DNA of 64,000 nt. Origin: Streptococcus suis YS161 (lineage in GTDB: Bacteria > Bacillota > Bacilli > Lactobacillales > Streptococcaceae). Made by a program: the position numbers and the translations under genes. Positions 57,054 through 64,000 of the stretch are shown here, piece after piece. Position 1 is the stretch's first letter, and each line of letters opens with the position of its first letter. The DNA lies in the NCBI RefSeq assembly GCF_002760245.1, contig NZ_ASCA01000007.1:32151-96150 (forward strand), written 5' to 3'. The notes beneath the pieces are model-generated. The model had not been told where the DNA came from and ran no database searches. It saw nothing but the letters and a program-made list of their open reading frames with translations.

Positions 57054-57508
57054 TCACGCGCCGCCGTATCTGAATATTATCTCTTTTAGACTACCAAAAA
57101 AAATGCTGAATCTCCTTATTTTTTACTTATCCAACCTAGTCTAAACCTAATCATTTCATTTATCTAGCTTTAAGAATTATATAGTGTTCGGGTGTTCGTC
57201 GTTTTGGAAAATCAAAAAAACGTTCCATATTTTTTTGCGCCTTTAAACCCTGTGAATGCTTGATAGTACTAGCTTTTCAGCCTCCAAACGTTCCGCATTT
57301 ATTTGTTTTGTAAAGCGAACGTTTGTAGTATTTGTTCGTTTTGGGAGTTGCCAAAGTACTTCAACCCTATAGCATTTTTCAAACTTAGGTTTTCTTAGTA
57401 TTGCCTATATAGATTTGATTGTAGTATTTTGTAGTATCTTATATCTGTTTTTATCTTAGGTTTTTTTTAGGTTTACGAAACAGCAAAAGAGGCTGTAGCC
57501 TCTCTCTG
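57054..57508. other. 455-base noncoding AT-rich region, candidate element replication origin
   Basis: No gene. Repeated short motifs: AACGTTCC near 57221 and 57288 and its complement-like GAACGTTT near 57317; GTTCG-GTTTTGG near 57196 and 57335; TTGTAGTAT at 57323, 57419 and 57429; CTTAGGTTTT twice. Lies downstream of the replication genes, as satellite origins do. A minus-strand terminator (57484-57502, GAGGCT / AGCCTC then TTTT) closes the operon to its right. Confidence 0.4.
57484..57502 (-). terminator. Terminator of the element early operon
   Basis: Minus strand: GAGGCT-AC-AGCCTC then TTTT, 7 bases past the stop at 57509. Confidence 0.7.
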
Positions 57509-58066
57509 CTATTCTGCTGAATACTTCCACAAAGCGCAATAGTTATCTTCGGTATCCAGCTCCTTCAGTAACTTTCTTGCTTCATCATCTACGGCCATCA
57601 TATTCTCCCATACTCCATTCACTGCCATGTCAGGATAATCATCGTCTAGCACGCTGTCAGCTAGCTCCATCAGTTCAAGCTCTAACCTTGCTACTTTTTC
57701 CAGTAGGCTGTCAAAGCTATCTGACTGTCTTAGTTGTTCCGTGCGCTGACGGATATACTCTTGTTCGATTTCCTGTTCTTGTTCGTAGTCGTCCAAGTCT
57801 ACGCCTGTTAACTCATCAGGATTGTTGTAGTAGTCTTTAAAACTGTCACAAATCCGCTTGAATGTTTCAGTAAGTTCAGTATCTGCTATATACTCCAGTA
57901 CTAGCTGGCCTTTTCCCTTAATCGTTGCCTCAATCACTGGCGCGTGATAAGTCCCAAACATATATCCAAAGACTGCATTACTTGCCACTTTGGCGGTGTC
58001 AATGTCTTCAAAGTCGTAAGTAAAAGTAAAGGTTTGTGGTGTGTCTGAAATAGTTTTTAATGTCAT
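57509..58066 (-). CDS. Hypothetical acidic phage-type protein
   Basis: 185 aa, strongly acidic middle (DLDDYEQEQEIEQEY), helical, no family recognised. AAGGAG before ATG; 4 bases after the DnaC-like gene. Probably an early protein of the element. Confidence 0.7.
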   Translation of the reverse strand: MTLKTISDTPQTFTFTYDFEDIDTAKVASNAVFGYMFGTYHAPVIEATIKGKGQLVLEYIADTELTETFKRICDSFKDYYNNPDELTGVDLDDYEQEQEIEQEYIRQRTEQLRQSDSFDSLLEKVARLELELMELADSVLDDDYPDMAVNGVWENMMAVDDEARKLLKELDTEDNYCALWKYSAE

Positions 58067-58070
58067 GGTA

Positions 58071-58922
58071 TTATTCTCCTTGTTTTAGTTTGTTGATTGA
58101 GTAGCGTTTATCCTTGATTGTAAACGACTTGAAAGAATTACCTTCTAAGCCTTTCAAAATACGGCTATAGTTCCGCTCGTTGTAAACTGTCTTCAACTCT
58201 GACCCGCTTAGATTAGTGTTGATGATTGTATTCTCACGACTATTCAAAATATCAAAAAGCAGGTCCTGTTCCCAGTCGCTTTTGGGTTTAATAATCGCAT
58301 TTTTTGCCCCTAGATCATCTAAAATCAGATAATCGACTGACTTCAGCAACTCCACTGCCTCAAATTCTGTCAGTTTTGCCCCTTGTCCGTAGTTCCAGCC
58401 TTCTTTGATTTTTTTGATAAGCTCCGTTAGGTTTACAAAGAGCACGCTTTTAGGCTCTCCCTTAGCCCTGTAGCCCTCGTTTATCGCTTTAGCCATTGCA
58501 ATACTTAGATGGCTTTTTCCGATGCCTGTAGAGCCTGTGATAAGGGTATTTGCTTTGAGCCCTGCAAGATACTTTTCCGCCTGCCCTTTAGCAAAAGCTA
58601 GTAGCTGTTTTTCCTCGGCAGTTTCCGCTTTGAAAGTGTTAAAACTAGCCCCCTCTAGTTCCCTTGGAATTGTGCTATCTCGCATAAGCACATTATACGT
58701 CCTTGAGTAAAGCCCAGCGTTCAAATACTCTTCTACTGCCCTTTGTTCCTGTTGTTGCTTTTGTTCTTGCTCGCACTCAGGACAAAAAGGCTCTAGCTTC
58801 CGTGGTTTGTCTTCTCCAACCACCTTGACAGCTCTATCAAGTTGGACTAATGGGATGTTATGTAGTGGGCAAGTCGCTTCTAACTGTCTAAGGTGCTGTA
58901 AATTCTGAAATGGATTTCTCAA
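58071..58922 (-). CDS. DnaC-like helicase loader ATPase
   Basis: 283 aa. N-terminal CPLH ... CPEC zinc-ribbon-like pair, then AAA+ core with Walker A TGSTGIGKSHLSIAMA, Walker B VDYLILDDLGA, sensor in NTNLSGSELKTVYNERNYSRI. Loads the host replicative helicase on the element origin. Starts with TTG behind AAGGGG. Confidence 0.88.
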   Translation of the reverse strand: MRNPFQNLQHLRQLEATCPLHNIPLVQLDRAVKVVGEDKPRKLEPFCPECEQEQKQQQEQRAVEEYLNAGLYSRTYNVLMRDSTIPRELEGASFNTFKAETAEEKQLLAFAKGQAEKYLAGLKANTLITGSTGIGKSHLSIAMAKAINEGYRAKGEPKSVLFVNLTELIKKIKEGWNYGQGAKLTEFEAVELLKSVDYLILDDLGAKNAIIKPKSDWEQDLLFDILNSRENTIINTNLSGSELKTVYNERNYSRILKGLEGNSFKSFTIKDKRYSINKLKQGE

Positions 58923-58936
58923 TTCCTGTCCCCTTT

Positions 58937-59749
58937 CTAAAATGGCACTTCTGGGAAATTGTCCGGATTATCTTGCCTAGGTTGTTTCATCGCTTCAAAC
59001 TCCATTTTGTTCTGCTTGACTTGTTCGATAGTCTTCAGACCTTGACCTTGCCAGCGTTCCAGAATAGAACGGGTATATCTGATTGACCTCCCACCATTCA
59101 GGATAGTTTCGTCTAAAGCATACAATACCAAGCGTTGCCCATGAACCTTTAATAGGTCTTCGACTTCTTGGGTGACAGTTCCACTAATCGCCACTTCCCC
59201 AAATGCTTCTTTGAGTTTTTCAAAGATGATATTTTTACCAACTCCAGCAGCCGCTTTTTTTTCTTCTTGCTGTTGCTCTAGCTCTATCTCTTGCTCTTTC
59301 TCTAGCTCTATCTCTGTCTTACACGTAGTTAACGTTGTAAGATTTTCGGTTAACATTGTAAGATTTTTCTTTTTTTCTTGTTGTTGTTTTCTATATTCTC
59401 GCATGTATGAAGCTTGGTTAGTTTCTTGTTGTACCAAGGCTTTGGCTTGTGTTAGCTCTGCGTTTTGGTCTTCGTCAATCTGAATTAGTCCGCATTTTGT
59501 AAAGTATGCCATAGTCATATCGATATCATCTTCCGACACATCCAACTTCAAAGCCAATTCTTCCTTGAGATTTTCAAAATAACCTTCGTAGTAGAGAATG
59601 CAGTCACTTTCAAGACTTTCAAGCATAAGACGGATGTAAATTACTGTCATAGTGTAACCGCCTGGAATTGTCTTCAGTCTCTTAATGAAAATATTATCAA
59701 AAAATTTTTTATCAATCTTCAACCAAAAATATATTTTAGTTTTTACCAT
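58937..59749 (-). CDS. Phage replisome organiser/initiator (DnaD-like)
   Basis: 270 aa. N-terminal winged-helix domain (FFDNIFIKRLKTIPGGYTMTVIYIRLML ... LDVSEDDIDMTMAYFTKCGLI), a long Glu/Gln-rich linker, then a DnaD-type C-terminal domain with RYTRSILERWQGQGLKT. Binds the origin and passes the loader on. 14-base spacing before the loader gene. Confidence 0.85.
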   Translation of the reverse strand: MVKTKIYFWLKIDKKFFDNIFIKRLKTIPGGYTMTVIYIRLMLESLESDCILYYEGYFENLKEELALKLDVSEDDIDMTMAYFTKCGLIQIDEDQNAELTQAKALVQQETNQASYMREYRKQQQEKKKNLTMLTENLTTLTTCKTEIELEKEQEIELEQQQEEKKAAAGVGKNIIFEKLKEAFGEVAISGTVTQEVEDLLKVHGQRLVLYALDETILNGGRSIRYTRSILERWQGQGLKTIEQVKQNKMEFEAMKQPRQDNPDNFPEVPF

Positions 59750-60020
59750 TCTCCACCCCCAAAAATTTCAAAACATCACTGACCCTATAAAATATTTTCT
59801 TAGTGTCCTCTATCGGTGGTTGGTATCGTCTCAGCCCGTTTTTCTCCCACCGTTGCAAAGTCTTGTATTCTATGTCTAGCTCACTCTTCAACTGTTGGGC
59901 TGTGATTAGCCCTGTAACCCTTGGCTTGACCATCTCACGCGCTTCCAGATAGTTCTCTATAAGCTCCAGAATGCCCGTTTTTAAGTCTGTTTCACTTTGT
60001 GCGGTCAGTTCAAGTCTCAT
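59736..60020 (-). CDS. Small HTH/MerR-like DNA-binding protein
   Basis: 94 aa. C-terminal excisionase/MerR-type helix: GLITAQQLKSELDIEYKTLQRWEKNGLRRY. Overlaps the next gene by 14 nt. Could be an excisionase-like or activator protein; not decided. Confidence 0.7.
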   Translation of the reverse strand: MRLELTAQSETDLKTGILELIENYLEAREMVKPRVTGLITAQQLKSELDIEYKTLQRWEKNGLRRYQPPIEDTKKIFYRVSDVLKFLGVENGKN

Positions 60021-60348
60021 CTCTGTACTTCCTCCAGTCTTGTAAATCAGCGGTCAGTAGCGCGTGGATACGCTTATGCTCCTGGTCGTATTGCCGTTGG
60101 AGCGGTAGCACTCCAGCCAGTCGTTCCACTTCATTCTGGGGGATATAGTAGCCCCTTTGTTTGTTATCTCGCCCACCGCATACGGGAATACCATAATCAA
60201 CAATGAGCTGGCGGATATGTTCCCGAATGGTTCGAACGTCCAAGCCTGTCAGTCGTTCGATGTCCGCCCCTGTGATTGGCAAGTCCATTCCAAGCGGTAG
60301 GAGCTTGAAAACTTTGTATAGGTGTGGTGGTAGTCGATTTTCTGTCAT
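60010..60348 (-). CDS. Winged-helix DNA-binding protein
   Basis: 112 aa. ITGADIERLTGLDVRTIREHIRQLIVDYGIPVCGG is a clear winged helix. GGAGG 7 nt before ATG 60348. Phage-type regulator, role unknown. Confidence 0.75.
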   Translation of the reverse strand: MTENRLPPHLYKVFKLLPLGMDLPITGADIERLTGLDVRTIREHIRQLIVDYGIPVCGGRDNKQRGYYIPQNEVERLAGVLPLQRQYDQEHKRIHALLTADLQDWRKYRDET

Positions 60349-60701
60349 GCCTGCACCTCCAGACTTGCAATTTTGTATTTTATCCAAAGCAACTTATCAT
60401 CATGATCCATGGCAAGATATTCTTGCATTTCGTCTGGTGTTGTGTGTTTGAGAATGGTCTCTGCTATCCGTTCAAGTTCTGCCTGTGTCATGTCTGTCCT
60501 CCTAGTTATAATATCTGCCCTGTGATTGAATATAAGCCCCGTAGCGCTCGTTTTCAAGGGGTCTGGTTTACCCTCGGAAACTTTTTTTGGCTTGCTATGG
60601 AGCTGAAAAGTGCCTAAACCAACACCAAACCATAGATAGAGGTTCAGAGGTGTAAAGATTGCTAGTAAAGTCAAAGCGGTTTCGATTGTCATTTCTTGCA
60701 T
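60345..60701 (-). CDS. Small phage-type protein with N-terminal membrane segment; internal start possible
   Basis: 118 aa from ATG 60701 (AAGGAGG upstream). A membrane segment (TALTLLAIFTPLNLYLWFGVGLG), a linker, and a soluble end MTQAELERIAETILKHTTPD. The internal ATG at 60491 has a strong AGGAGG 6 nt before it, so a separate 48-aa product is likely also made. Overlaps both neighbours slightly. Confidence 0.6.
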   Translation of the reverse strand: MQEMTIETALTLLAIFTPLNLYLWFGVGLGTFQLHSKPKKVSEGKPDPLKTSATGLIFNHRADIITRRTDMTQAELERIAETILKHTTPDEMQEYLAMDHDDKLLWIKYKIASLEVQA

Positions 60702-61090
60702 TTTTTAACCTCCTTCTTGGCTAGTTTTTTCATATGCTCAAAATCTTGCAAGATTAGTTTTAAATACCACATAGGATTACCTACTTCAATCTTGTCTTCA
60801 TATCCAGCTTTTAAGAGTTCTATTCTAGCTTTTTCAACTCGTGAGGCTATGCTGTTCAAACTGCGCTCAATCGGTGTCAAATCGCCATATTGAACTCGTG
60901 CCACGTCCTCATGAAAGTGGTTCAGCATGATTTCGGTTAGATAGTGCAATGTCCATCCTGTTTCATGATCTAGCTGATATACTTTTCTGATGACCGCCTC
61001 TAGCTCTTCCGATACTGCAGCCTTTACGGGTGAGTATTCTTTGCTAGAATTATCAAAATGGATTATCGTTTCTCTGTTATTGTCTTTCAT
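60689..61090 (-). CDS. Hypothetical helical phage-type protein
   Basis: 133 aa, MKDNNRETIIHFDNSSKEY..., helical with a Lys-rich tail (KKLAKKEVKKCKK). No family recognised. GAGGTAAG before ATG 61090. Confidence 0.65.
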   Translation of the reverse strand: MKDNNRETIIHFDNSSKEYSPVKAAVSEELEAVIRKVYQLDHETGWTLHYLTEIMLNHFHEDVARVQYGDLTPIERSLNSIASRVEKARIELLKAGYEDKIEVGNPMWYLKLILQDFEHMKKLAKKEVKKCKK

Positions 61091-61130
61091 GTAGTTCTTA
61101 CCTCTTTTTTTGCTCAAGATTGCTCAGGAT

Positions 61131-61247
61131 TATGGTATAATATAGCCGTAAAAATATTTCTAAAACCCTTATAGCTTGCCTGCTGAATTGTGTTTTAGTT
61201 ATTTACCTCAAAGGCTTGGAAGTTGGTTGCTCTCAAAGCCTTTTTTT
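61131..61247 (+). ncRNA. Possible short plus-strand transcript 2
   Basis: Extended -10 TTATGGTATAAT (61130-61141), then about 70 nt and the hairpin AAAGGCTT / AAGCCTTT with T7 (61210-61247). Opposed to neighbouring genes; no convincing peptide. Same layout as 56991-57050. Confidence 0.4.
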
Positions 61248-61253
61248 GTTGTT

Positions 61254-61580
61254 TTAAATCGTTATTGCTTTTACTGAAATATATTCCTTGTCCGCATGGT
61301 CTACGTGGATTTCGGTGATTTTATAATCTGTTCCACGAAAACGGATATACATGGAATTATCAAATGGAGGTTTAGGGTGATAACGAATAACAAAAACTTT
61401 TGTATCTTTTCCAGTTTCAAGCCCTGATAAGGTTTTAAAATCTCTGACGGTCATCCCTGAAACATCAGCCCAACAAGAATATACGTCAGTAGAAATAGGC
61501 TCAATTATTTCTCCGTCCTCGTTTTGCTTTCCATTTTTTGAAAAAAATGTAATTCGCTCAGTCATTTTTCTGGTGTTCAT
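61254..61580 (-). CDS. Phage head-tail adaptor/closure-like protein
   Basis: 108 aa. MTERITFFSKNGKQNEDGEII ... CWADVSGMTVRDF ... VFVIRYHP ... YIRFRGTDYKITEI follows the SPP1 gp16-type head-tail joining family. It stands alone among early genes, away from any structural operon, so it may be a captured tail/head component used by a satellite or a leftover. Confidence 0.7.
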   Translation of the reverse strand: MNTRKMTERITFFSKNGKQNEDGEIIEPISTDVYSCWADVSGMTVRDFKTLSGLETGKDTKVFVIRYHPKPPFDNSMYIRFRGTDYKITEIHVDHADKEYISVKAITI

Positions 61581-61711
61581 TTTGTTTTTTCTCCTCTCAC
61601 GCGCCTTGTGGTGCGTTTTTTTAGTGGTCTGAATACCATAGTTTTGATGTCTTGGTATGTCATGCCTAGGTGTATCATAGCAATAGCCATGTCTTCCAGT
61701 GCTTGCCCTTT

Positions 61712-62455
61712 CTAATCTTCCATCAGTTCAGCAATTCGGTAAGTTTTGGCTAGTCCTATTTTAATATCTGCCATGGTAGTCATATTTTGCAACTCTGAAA
61801 GTCTGCTCTTGATATATGCCATGTCAGAATTTGGCTCAATAGCTGGCTGGGTTGGTTCTTGAATTAGTTCACCCTGCATGTAGTAGCCGTTTACTCGAAT
61901 TTCTTTCAAGATGTTTTTGACTACTTTCTCGAACTCTTTGGCTTTTGGTTTACGTGATTGAAATAAGACTTCATAAAGACCAAACTCAGTCAACATGTTC
62001 ACTTCTCGTTTTTGACCTGCCCTAGTTATTACATAGGTCAGCTTTTCATCTTCGTCAATCCTTTTTAATAAGTCGGTTGTATTTTGTACTTCAATCATTT
62101 CAGCTACTTCAACAGCAATAAAAAGCGGGTTATCTTTGTTTCCATATATTTCAAAAGACTTTCCCCCGAATTGTTGAGTAGCGATAACTTCGGTAGTCGG
62201 TTTCTTTTTCTTCATTTTTGACCAGTCGTAAAAATCTTCGAATGGTTCAATTGTGTTTTGCGTTGTCATATTCTGTTTTACCTCTCTGTATAGATTATTG
62301 ATTTTCTTTCTGCTGTCCTTGTTGGGTTGGTGCTTGCCCTGCGCCCACTTGCCAACTGTTCGGGGGTCTGTTCCGATACGCTGACCAATAGCGACCAAGT
62401 TCAGCCCGTGTGTGGTTCGCATTTCTTCAATGACTTTACTGTAGTTCCTTTTCAT
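61712..62455 (-). CDS. HTH + BRO-N antirepressor-like protein
   Basis: 247 aa. Residues 1-60 form an HTH (LVAIGQRIGTDPRTVGKWAQGKHQP); after about 62 comes a BRO-N domain (SFEIYGNKDNPLFIAVEVAEMIEVQNTTDLLKRI ... VNMLTEFGLYEVLFQSRKPKAKEFEKVV). AAGGAG before ATG. A second ATG at MTTQNTIEPF with AGAGGT upstream could make the BRO part alone. Likely lifts CI repression. Confidence 0.75.
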   Translation of the reverse strand: MKRNYSKVIEEMRTTHGLNLVAIGQRIGTDPRTVGKWAQGKHQPNKDSRKKINNLYREVKQNMTTQNTIEPFEDFYDWSKMKKKKPTTEVIATQQFGGKSFEIYGNKDNPLFIAVEVAEMIEVQNTTDLLKRIDEDEKLTYVITRAGQKREVNMLTEFGLYEVLFQSRKPKAKEFEKVVKNILKEIRVNGYYMQGELIQEPTQPAIEPNSDMAYIKSRLSELQNMTTMADIKIGLAKTYRIAELMED

Positions 62456-62472
62456 AGCTTGCCCGCTCCTTT

Positions 62473-62673
62473 CTAGCTGTAAAATAGTTCATCAATGGTG
62501 ATGTCTGGCTTAACCTCTGCAACAATAATCTTGATTGCTTTCTTTTCCTTGTCATTGAATGGTGTTTTGCCTGTTTCTTTGTTGTTGTATGACTGTAAAG
62601 AAATATCTAGCTTGTCCGCCATAGCTTGCTGGGTTAGCCCTAACATGACCCGATAGCCTTTGAGTTTGCTCAT
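62473..62673 (-). CDS. Cro-like HTH repressor
   Basis: 66 aa XRE protein, LGLTQQAMADKLDISLQSYNNKETGKTPF. Divergent from the CI-like gene, with operators between. AAGGAG 6 nt before ATG 62673. Confidence 0.85.
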   Translation of the reverse strand: MSKLKGYRVMLGLTQQAMADKLDISLQSYNNKETGKTPFNDKEKKAIKIIVAEVKPDITIDELFYS

Positions 62674-62742
62674 GTCGTTCTCCTTTCTTTGAAAAATCCC
62701 CCTCCATAGATTGAAAGTGTGAAAGGTCATGGAGGGGGTGAA

Positions 62743-62857
62743 GTATCCGTTTTGGATAACTTTGAAAATGATTATATATCCATTTCAGATACTTGTCAAG
62801 CGTTTTTTTAATTTTTTTGTATCATTTCTTGATACTTTTTACTTTTTTGGTTATAAT
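62743..62857. promoter_or_regulatory. Divergent Cro/CI promoter region with three operators
   Basis: Operators of the form TATCC-N5-GGATA: 62744-62758, 62777-62791 (TATCC-ATTTC-AGATA) and 62819-62835 (GTATCA-TTTCT-TGATAC). Cro-side promoter, minus: TTGACA (62794-62799), 17 nt, TATAAT (62771-62776), with the second operator filling the spacer. CI-side, plus: TTGATA (62829-62834), 17 nt, TATAAT (62852-62857), with the third operator over the -35. Confidence 0.82.
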
Positions 62858-62881
62858 CAACCTTGAAAGGTCGTGAAATGT

Positions 62882-63370
62882 ATGAATAGGTTGAAAGAAT
62901 TACGCAAAGAAAAAAAGCTAACTCAGGAAGAATTAGCTAGTGAAATTGGTGTATCAAAAATAACTATTCTCCGTTGGGAGAACGGTGAAAGACAAATCAA
63001 ACCAGACAAAGCCCAGGCACTCGCTGACCATTTTGGGGTAAGTGTCGGGTATCTGTTGGGGTATAGTGAATATAGAGATCAGACGGAGATAAAAAACCTA
63101 GTGTATGATGTCCCAATGGGTGGATCTGTCGGGGGTCAAAACTTCGATTGGATCGCTCAAATTATAGGCGAAAAAAGAATGGCTGAGTTTTTGGAAAAGA
63201 CAAGTACAAACGATTTTGTACACTTCAGTTTCATTGATAATTTAACAAATATTCAGCATACAAAAGAAGCGGAACTAATTATTTATTTTTCATTGCTAGA
63301 TAATAGCGATAAACAACTCATTTTTAAATTGGTCAAGAGCTTATCAGATAAAATTATCCCAAACAACTAA
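62882..63370 (+). CDS. CI-like repressor (XRE HTH)
   Basis: 162 aa. N-terminal HTH MNRLKELRKEKKLTQEELASEIGVSKITILRWENGERQI, C-terminal helical oligomerisation-like part. No S24 peptidase residues, so it is not LexA-type self-cleaving; release presumably needs an antirepressor or phage protein. ATG 62882 has GAAAGG about 11 nt upstream. Confidence 0.85.
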   Translation: MNRLKELRKEKKLTQEELASEIGVSKITILRWENGERQIKPDKAQALADHFGVSVGYLLGYSEYRDQTEIKNLVYDVPMGGSVGGQNFDWIAQIIGEKRMAEFLEKTSTNDFVHFSFIDNLTNIQHTKEAELIIYFSLLDNSDKQLIFKLVKSLSDKIIPNN

Positions 63371-63744
63371 CCCACGCCCCCCTACAAGCCCCCTCACCAC
63401 GTTCAAACACTTCTCGGGTACATTTACCCTACCAAGTTATTCCACGCGCCTATGGGCTTTCTAGTGGACTGTGTGGAGTGAAAAAAGTCAGTTTTTGTCA
63501 GTTGCTAGATTTGATTGATAGAATAGACCAAAGAGAAGAGGAGTTAACAAGATAGATCACGCGCCACGGTGTGAAAATCCTAAATACCTAATCAGTTTAT
63601 TTTTGAAAGATAGGTTTTTCTAGGTTTCGGCGCGTGATTCCCTCGTGCTTCAGCAAGTCCGCTGACTTAGTAAAGGTTATACCTATCAATTTTGTTGACG
63701 CCAACAAAACTGTAAATCCTATAACAATTTTAGAAAGGCCCATA
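63371..63744. other. 374-base spacer between CI-like and KilA-N genes
   Basis: No gene. Holds three copies of the 9-mer TCACGCGCC or a one-base variant (63442-63450, 63557-63565, and complement at 63629-63637), and a perfect inverted repeat TTTTGTTG-ACGC-CAACAAAA (63690-63709) just before the KilA-N gene, which could be an operator. Confidence 0.5.
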
Positions 63745-63972
63745 ATGGTTAAAATTAAGGCAAATGGTAAAGAAATAACTTTACTTTCCACAAATACTGA
63801 TTATGTCAGTCTGACAGATATCGCTAAATATCGAAATCCAGACGCTCCAGCCGATATTATTAAAAACTGGATGAGGAGTAGAAATACTATTGAATTCCTA
63901 GGAGCTTGGGAAAAAATAAATAATGAAAATCATGACCACCCGTCAAACGGGTGGTTTGAACAAGGGCTATAA
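63745..63972 (+). pseudogene. KilA-N domain protein, truncated after about 60 family residues
   Basis: 75 aa. MVKIKANGKEITLLSTNTDYVS and LTDIAKYRNPDAPADIIKNWMR...TIEFLGAWEKINNEN match the start of the KilA-N domain, whose proteins normally exceed 200 aa. After NNEN the frame runs into unrelated sequence (HDHPSNGWFEQGL) and stops, where a hairpin pair begins. AAAGG before ATG 63745. Probably disrupted by an insertion. Confidence 0.7.
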
Positions 63973-63976
63973 GCCC
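63935..63976. mobile_element. Probable end of an IS200/IS605-type element (two hairpins)
   Basis: Hairpin 1 ACCACCCG-TCAAA-CGGGTGGT (63935-63955) and hairpin 2 GGGCT-ATA-AGCCC (63964-63976) follow the KilA-N truncation point. IS200/IS605 elements have subterminal hairpins rather than inverted terminal repeats. Only the first about 65 bases are in the window, so no transposase is visible. Confidence 0.5.
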
Positions 63977-64000
63977 ACATCACCAGCCAGCGCCTAAAGA

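Larger units (their letters stand above)
55700..64000. mobile_element. Phage-satellite (PICI-like) element or prophage remnant, right end not in window
   Basis: Gene style changes sharply: short tightly packed minus-strand genes for replication and regulation, a divergent Cro/CI pair with operators, an antirepressor, ArpU-like late regulator, isolated head-tail adaptor-like gene, and HicAB at the left end. No terminase, portal or capsid genes are present in what is visible. Satellite or remnant fits better than a full prophage; integrase would be expected to the right. Confidence 0.72.

Overview
The window reads as chromosome from a low-GC streptococcus, most likely Streptococcus suis or a close relative. 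The basis is gene content and order recalled from the genus (mutS-argR/argS, malQ/malXCDAR, yfmF-yfmH-rodZ-pgsA-ecfA1A2T, gdpP-rplI-dnaC), AAGGAG-type ribosome binding sites and strong intrinsic terminators. No tRNA, rRNA or CRISPR array was seen.

Layout. 1-2.6 kb: start of mutS, then argR divergent from argS. 2.7-5.0 kb: a secreted CHAP/SH3 cell-wall protein and two small membrane proteins. 5.0-11.7 kb: a bacteriocin-type island on the minus strand. It runs, in transcription order, from a ComR/ScuR-like regulator through a tiny double-tryptophan pheromone-like ORF behind a GACA-N4-TGTC operator, a secreted 87-aa peptide gene with its own terminator, an ABC exporter, a decapitated lactococcin-972-like gene, a DUF1430 immunity-type membrane protein, its ATPase and an unknown 99-aa protein. 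11.7-21.1 kb: maltose/maltodextrin regulon, malQ divergent from malX-malC-malD-malA-malR-pullulanase, with matching operators; malP is not here. 21.1-30.7 kb: nrdI with NrdR boxes, a YitT protein, aspS, an acetyltransferase, an aldo/keto reductase, a glycosyltransferase, a phosphoesterase, a flavocytochrome-like lipoprotein and a thioredoxin-like protein. 30.7-40.6 kb: rpsD with a long leader, tlpA-ccdA, veg, dnaC, rplI, gdpP, mnmG and three NUDIX genes. 40.6-48.9 kb: sugar-phosphate isomerase-like protein, HxlR/SnoaL divergent pair, mnmA, sdaAB-sdaAA, a two-component system and a LysM/Apf-like protein. 49.0-55.5 kb: ECF module, pgsA, rodZ-like and two M16 peptidase-like genes.

55.7-64.0 kb is a phage-satellite (PICI-like) or prophage-remnant element: HicAB, an ArpU-like regulator, replication genes (DnaC-like loader, replisome organiser), several small HTH proteins, an isolated head-tail adaptor-like gene, a BRO antirepressor, and a divergent Cro/CI switch with three operators. 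Its right end lies outside the window; at the right edge a KilA-N gene is cut short by what looks like the hairpin end of an IS200/IS605-type element.

The most interesting unit is the 10.3-11.6 kb switch: a ComR-like regulator, an 18-codon ORF ending in GWWIKRG, and an operator placed exactly 24 nt from a -10 box, as in the ComR-box/-10 arrangement. It looks like a second, bacteriocin-dedicated ComRS-type quorum-sensing circuit.
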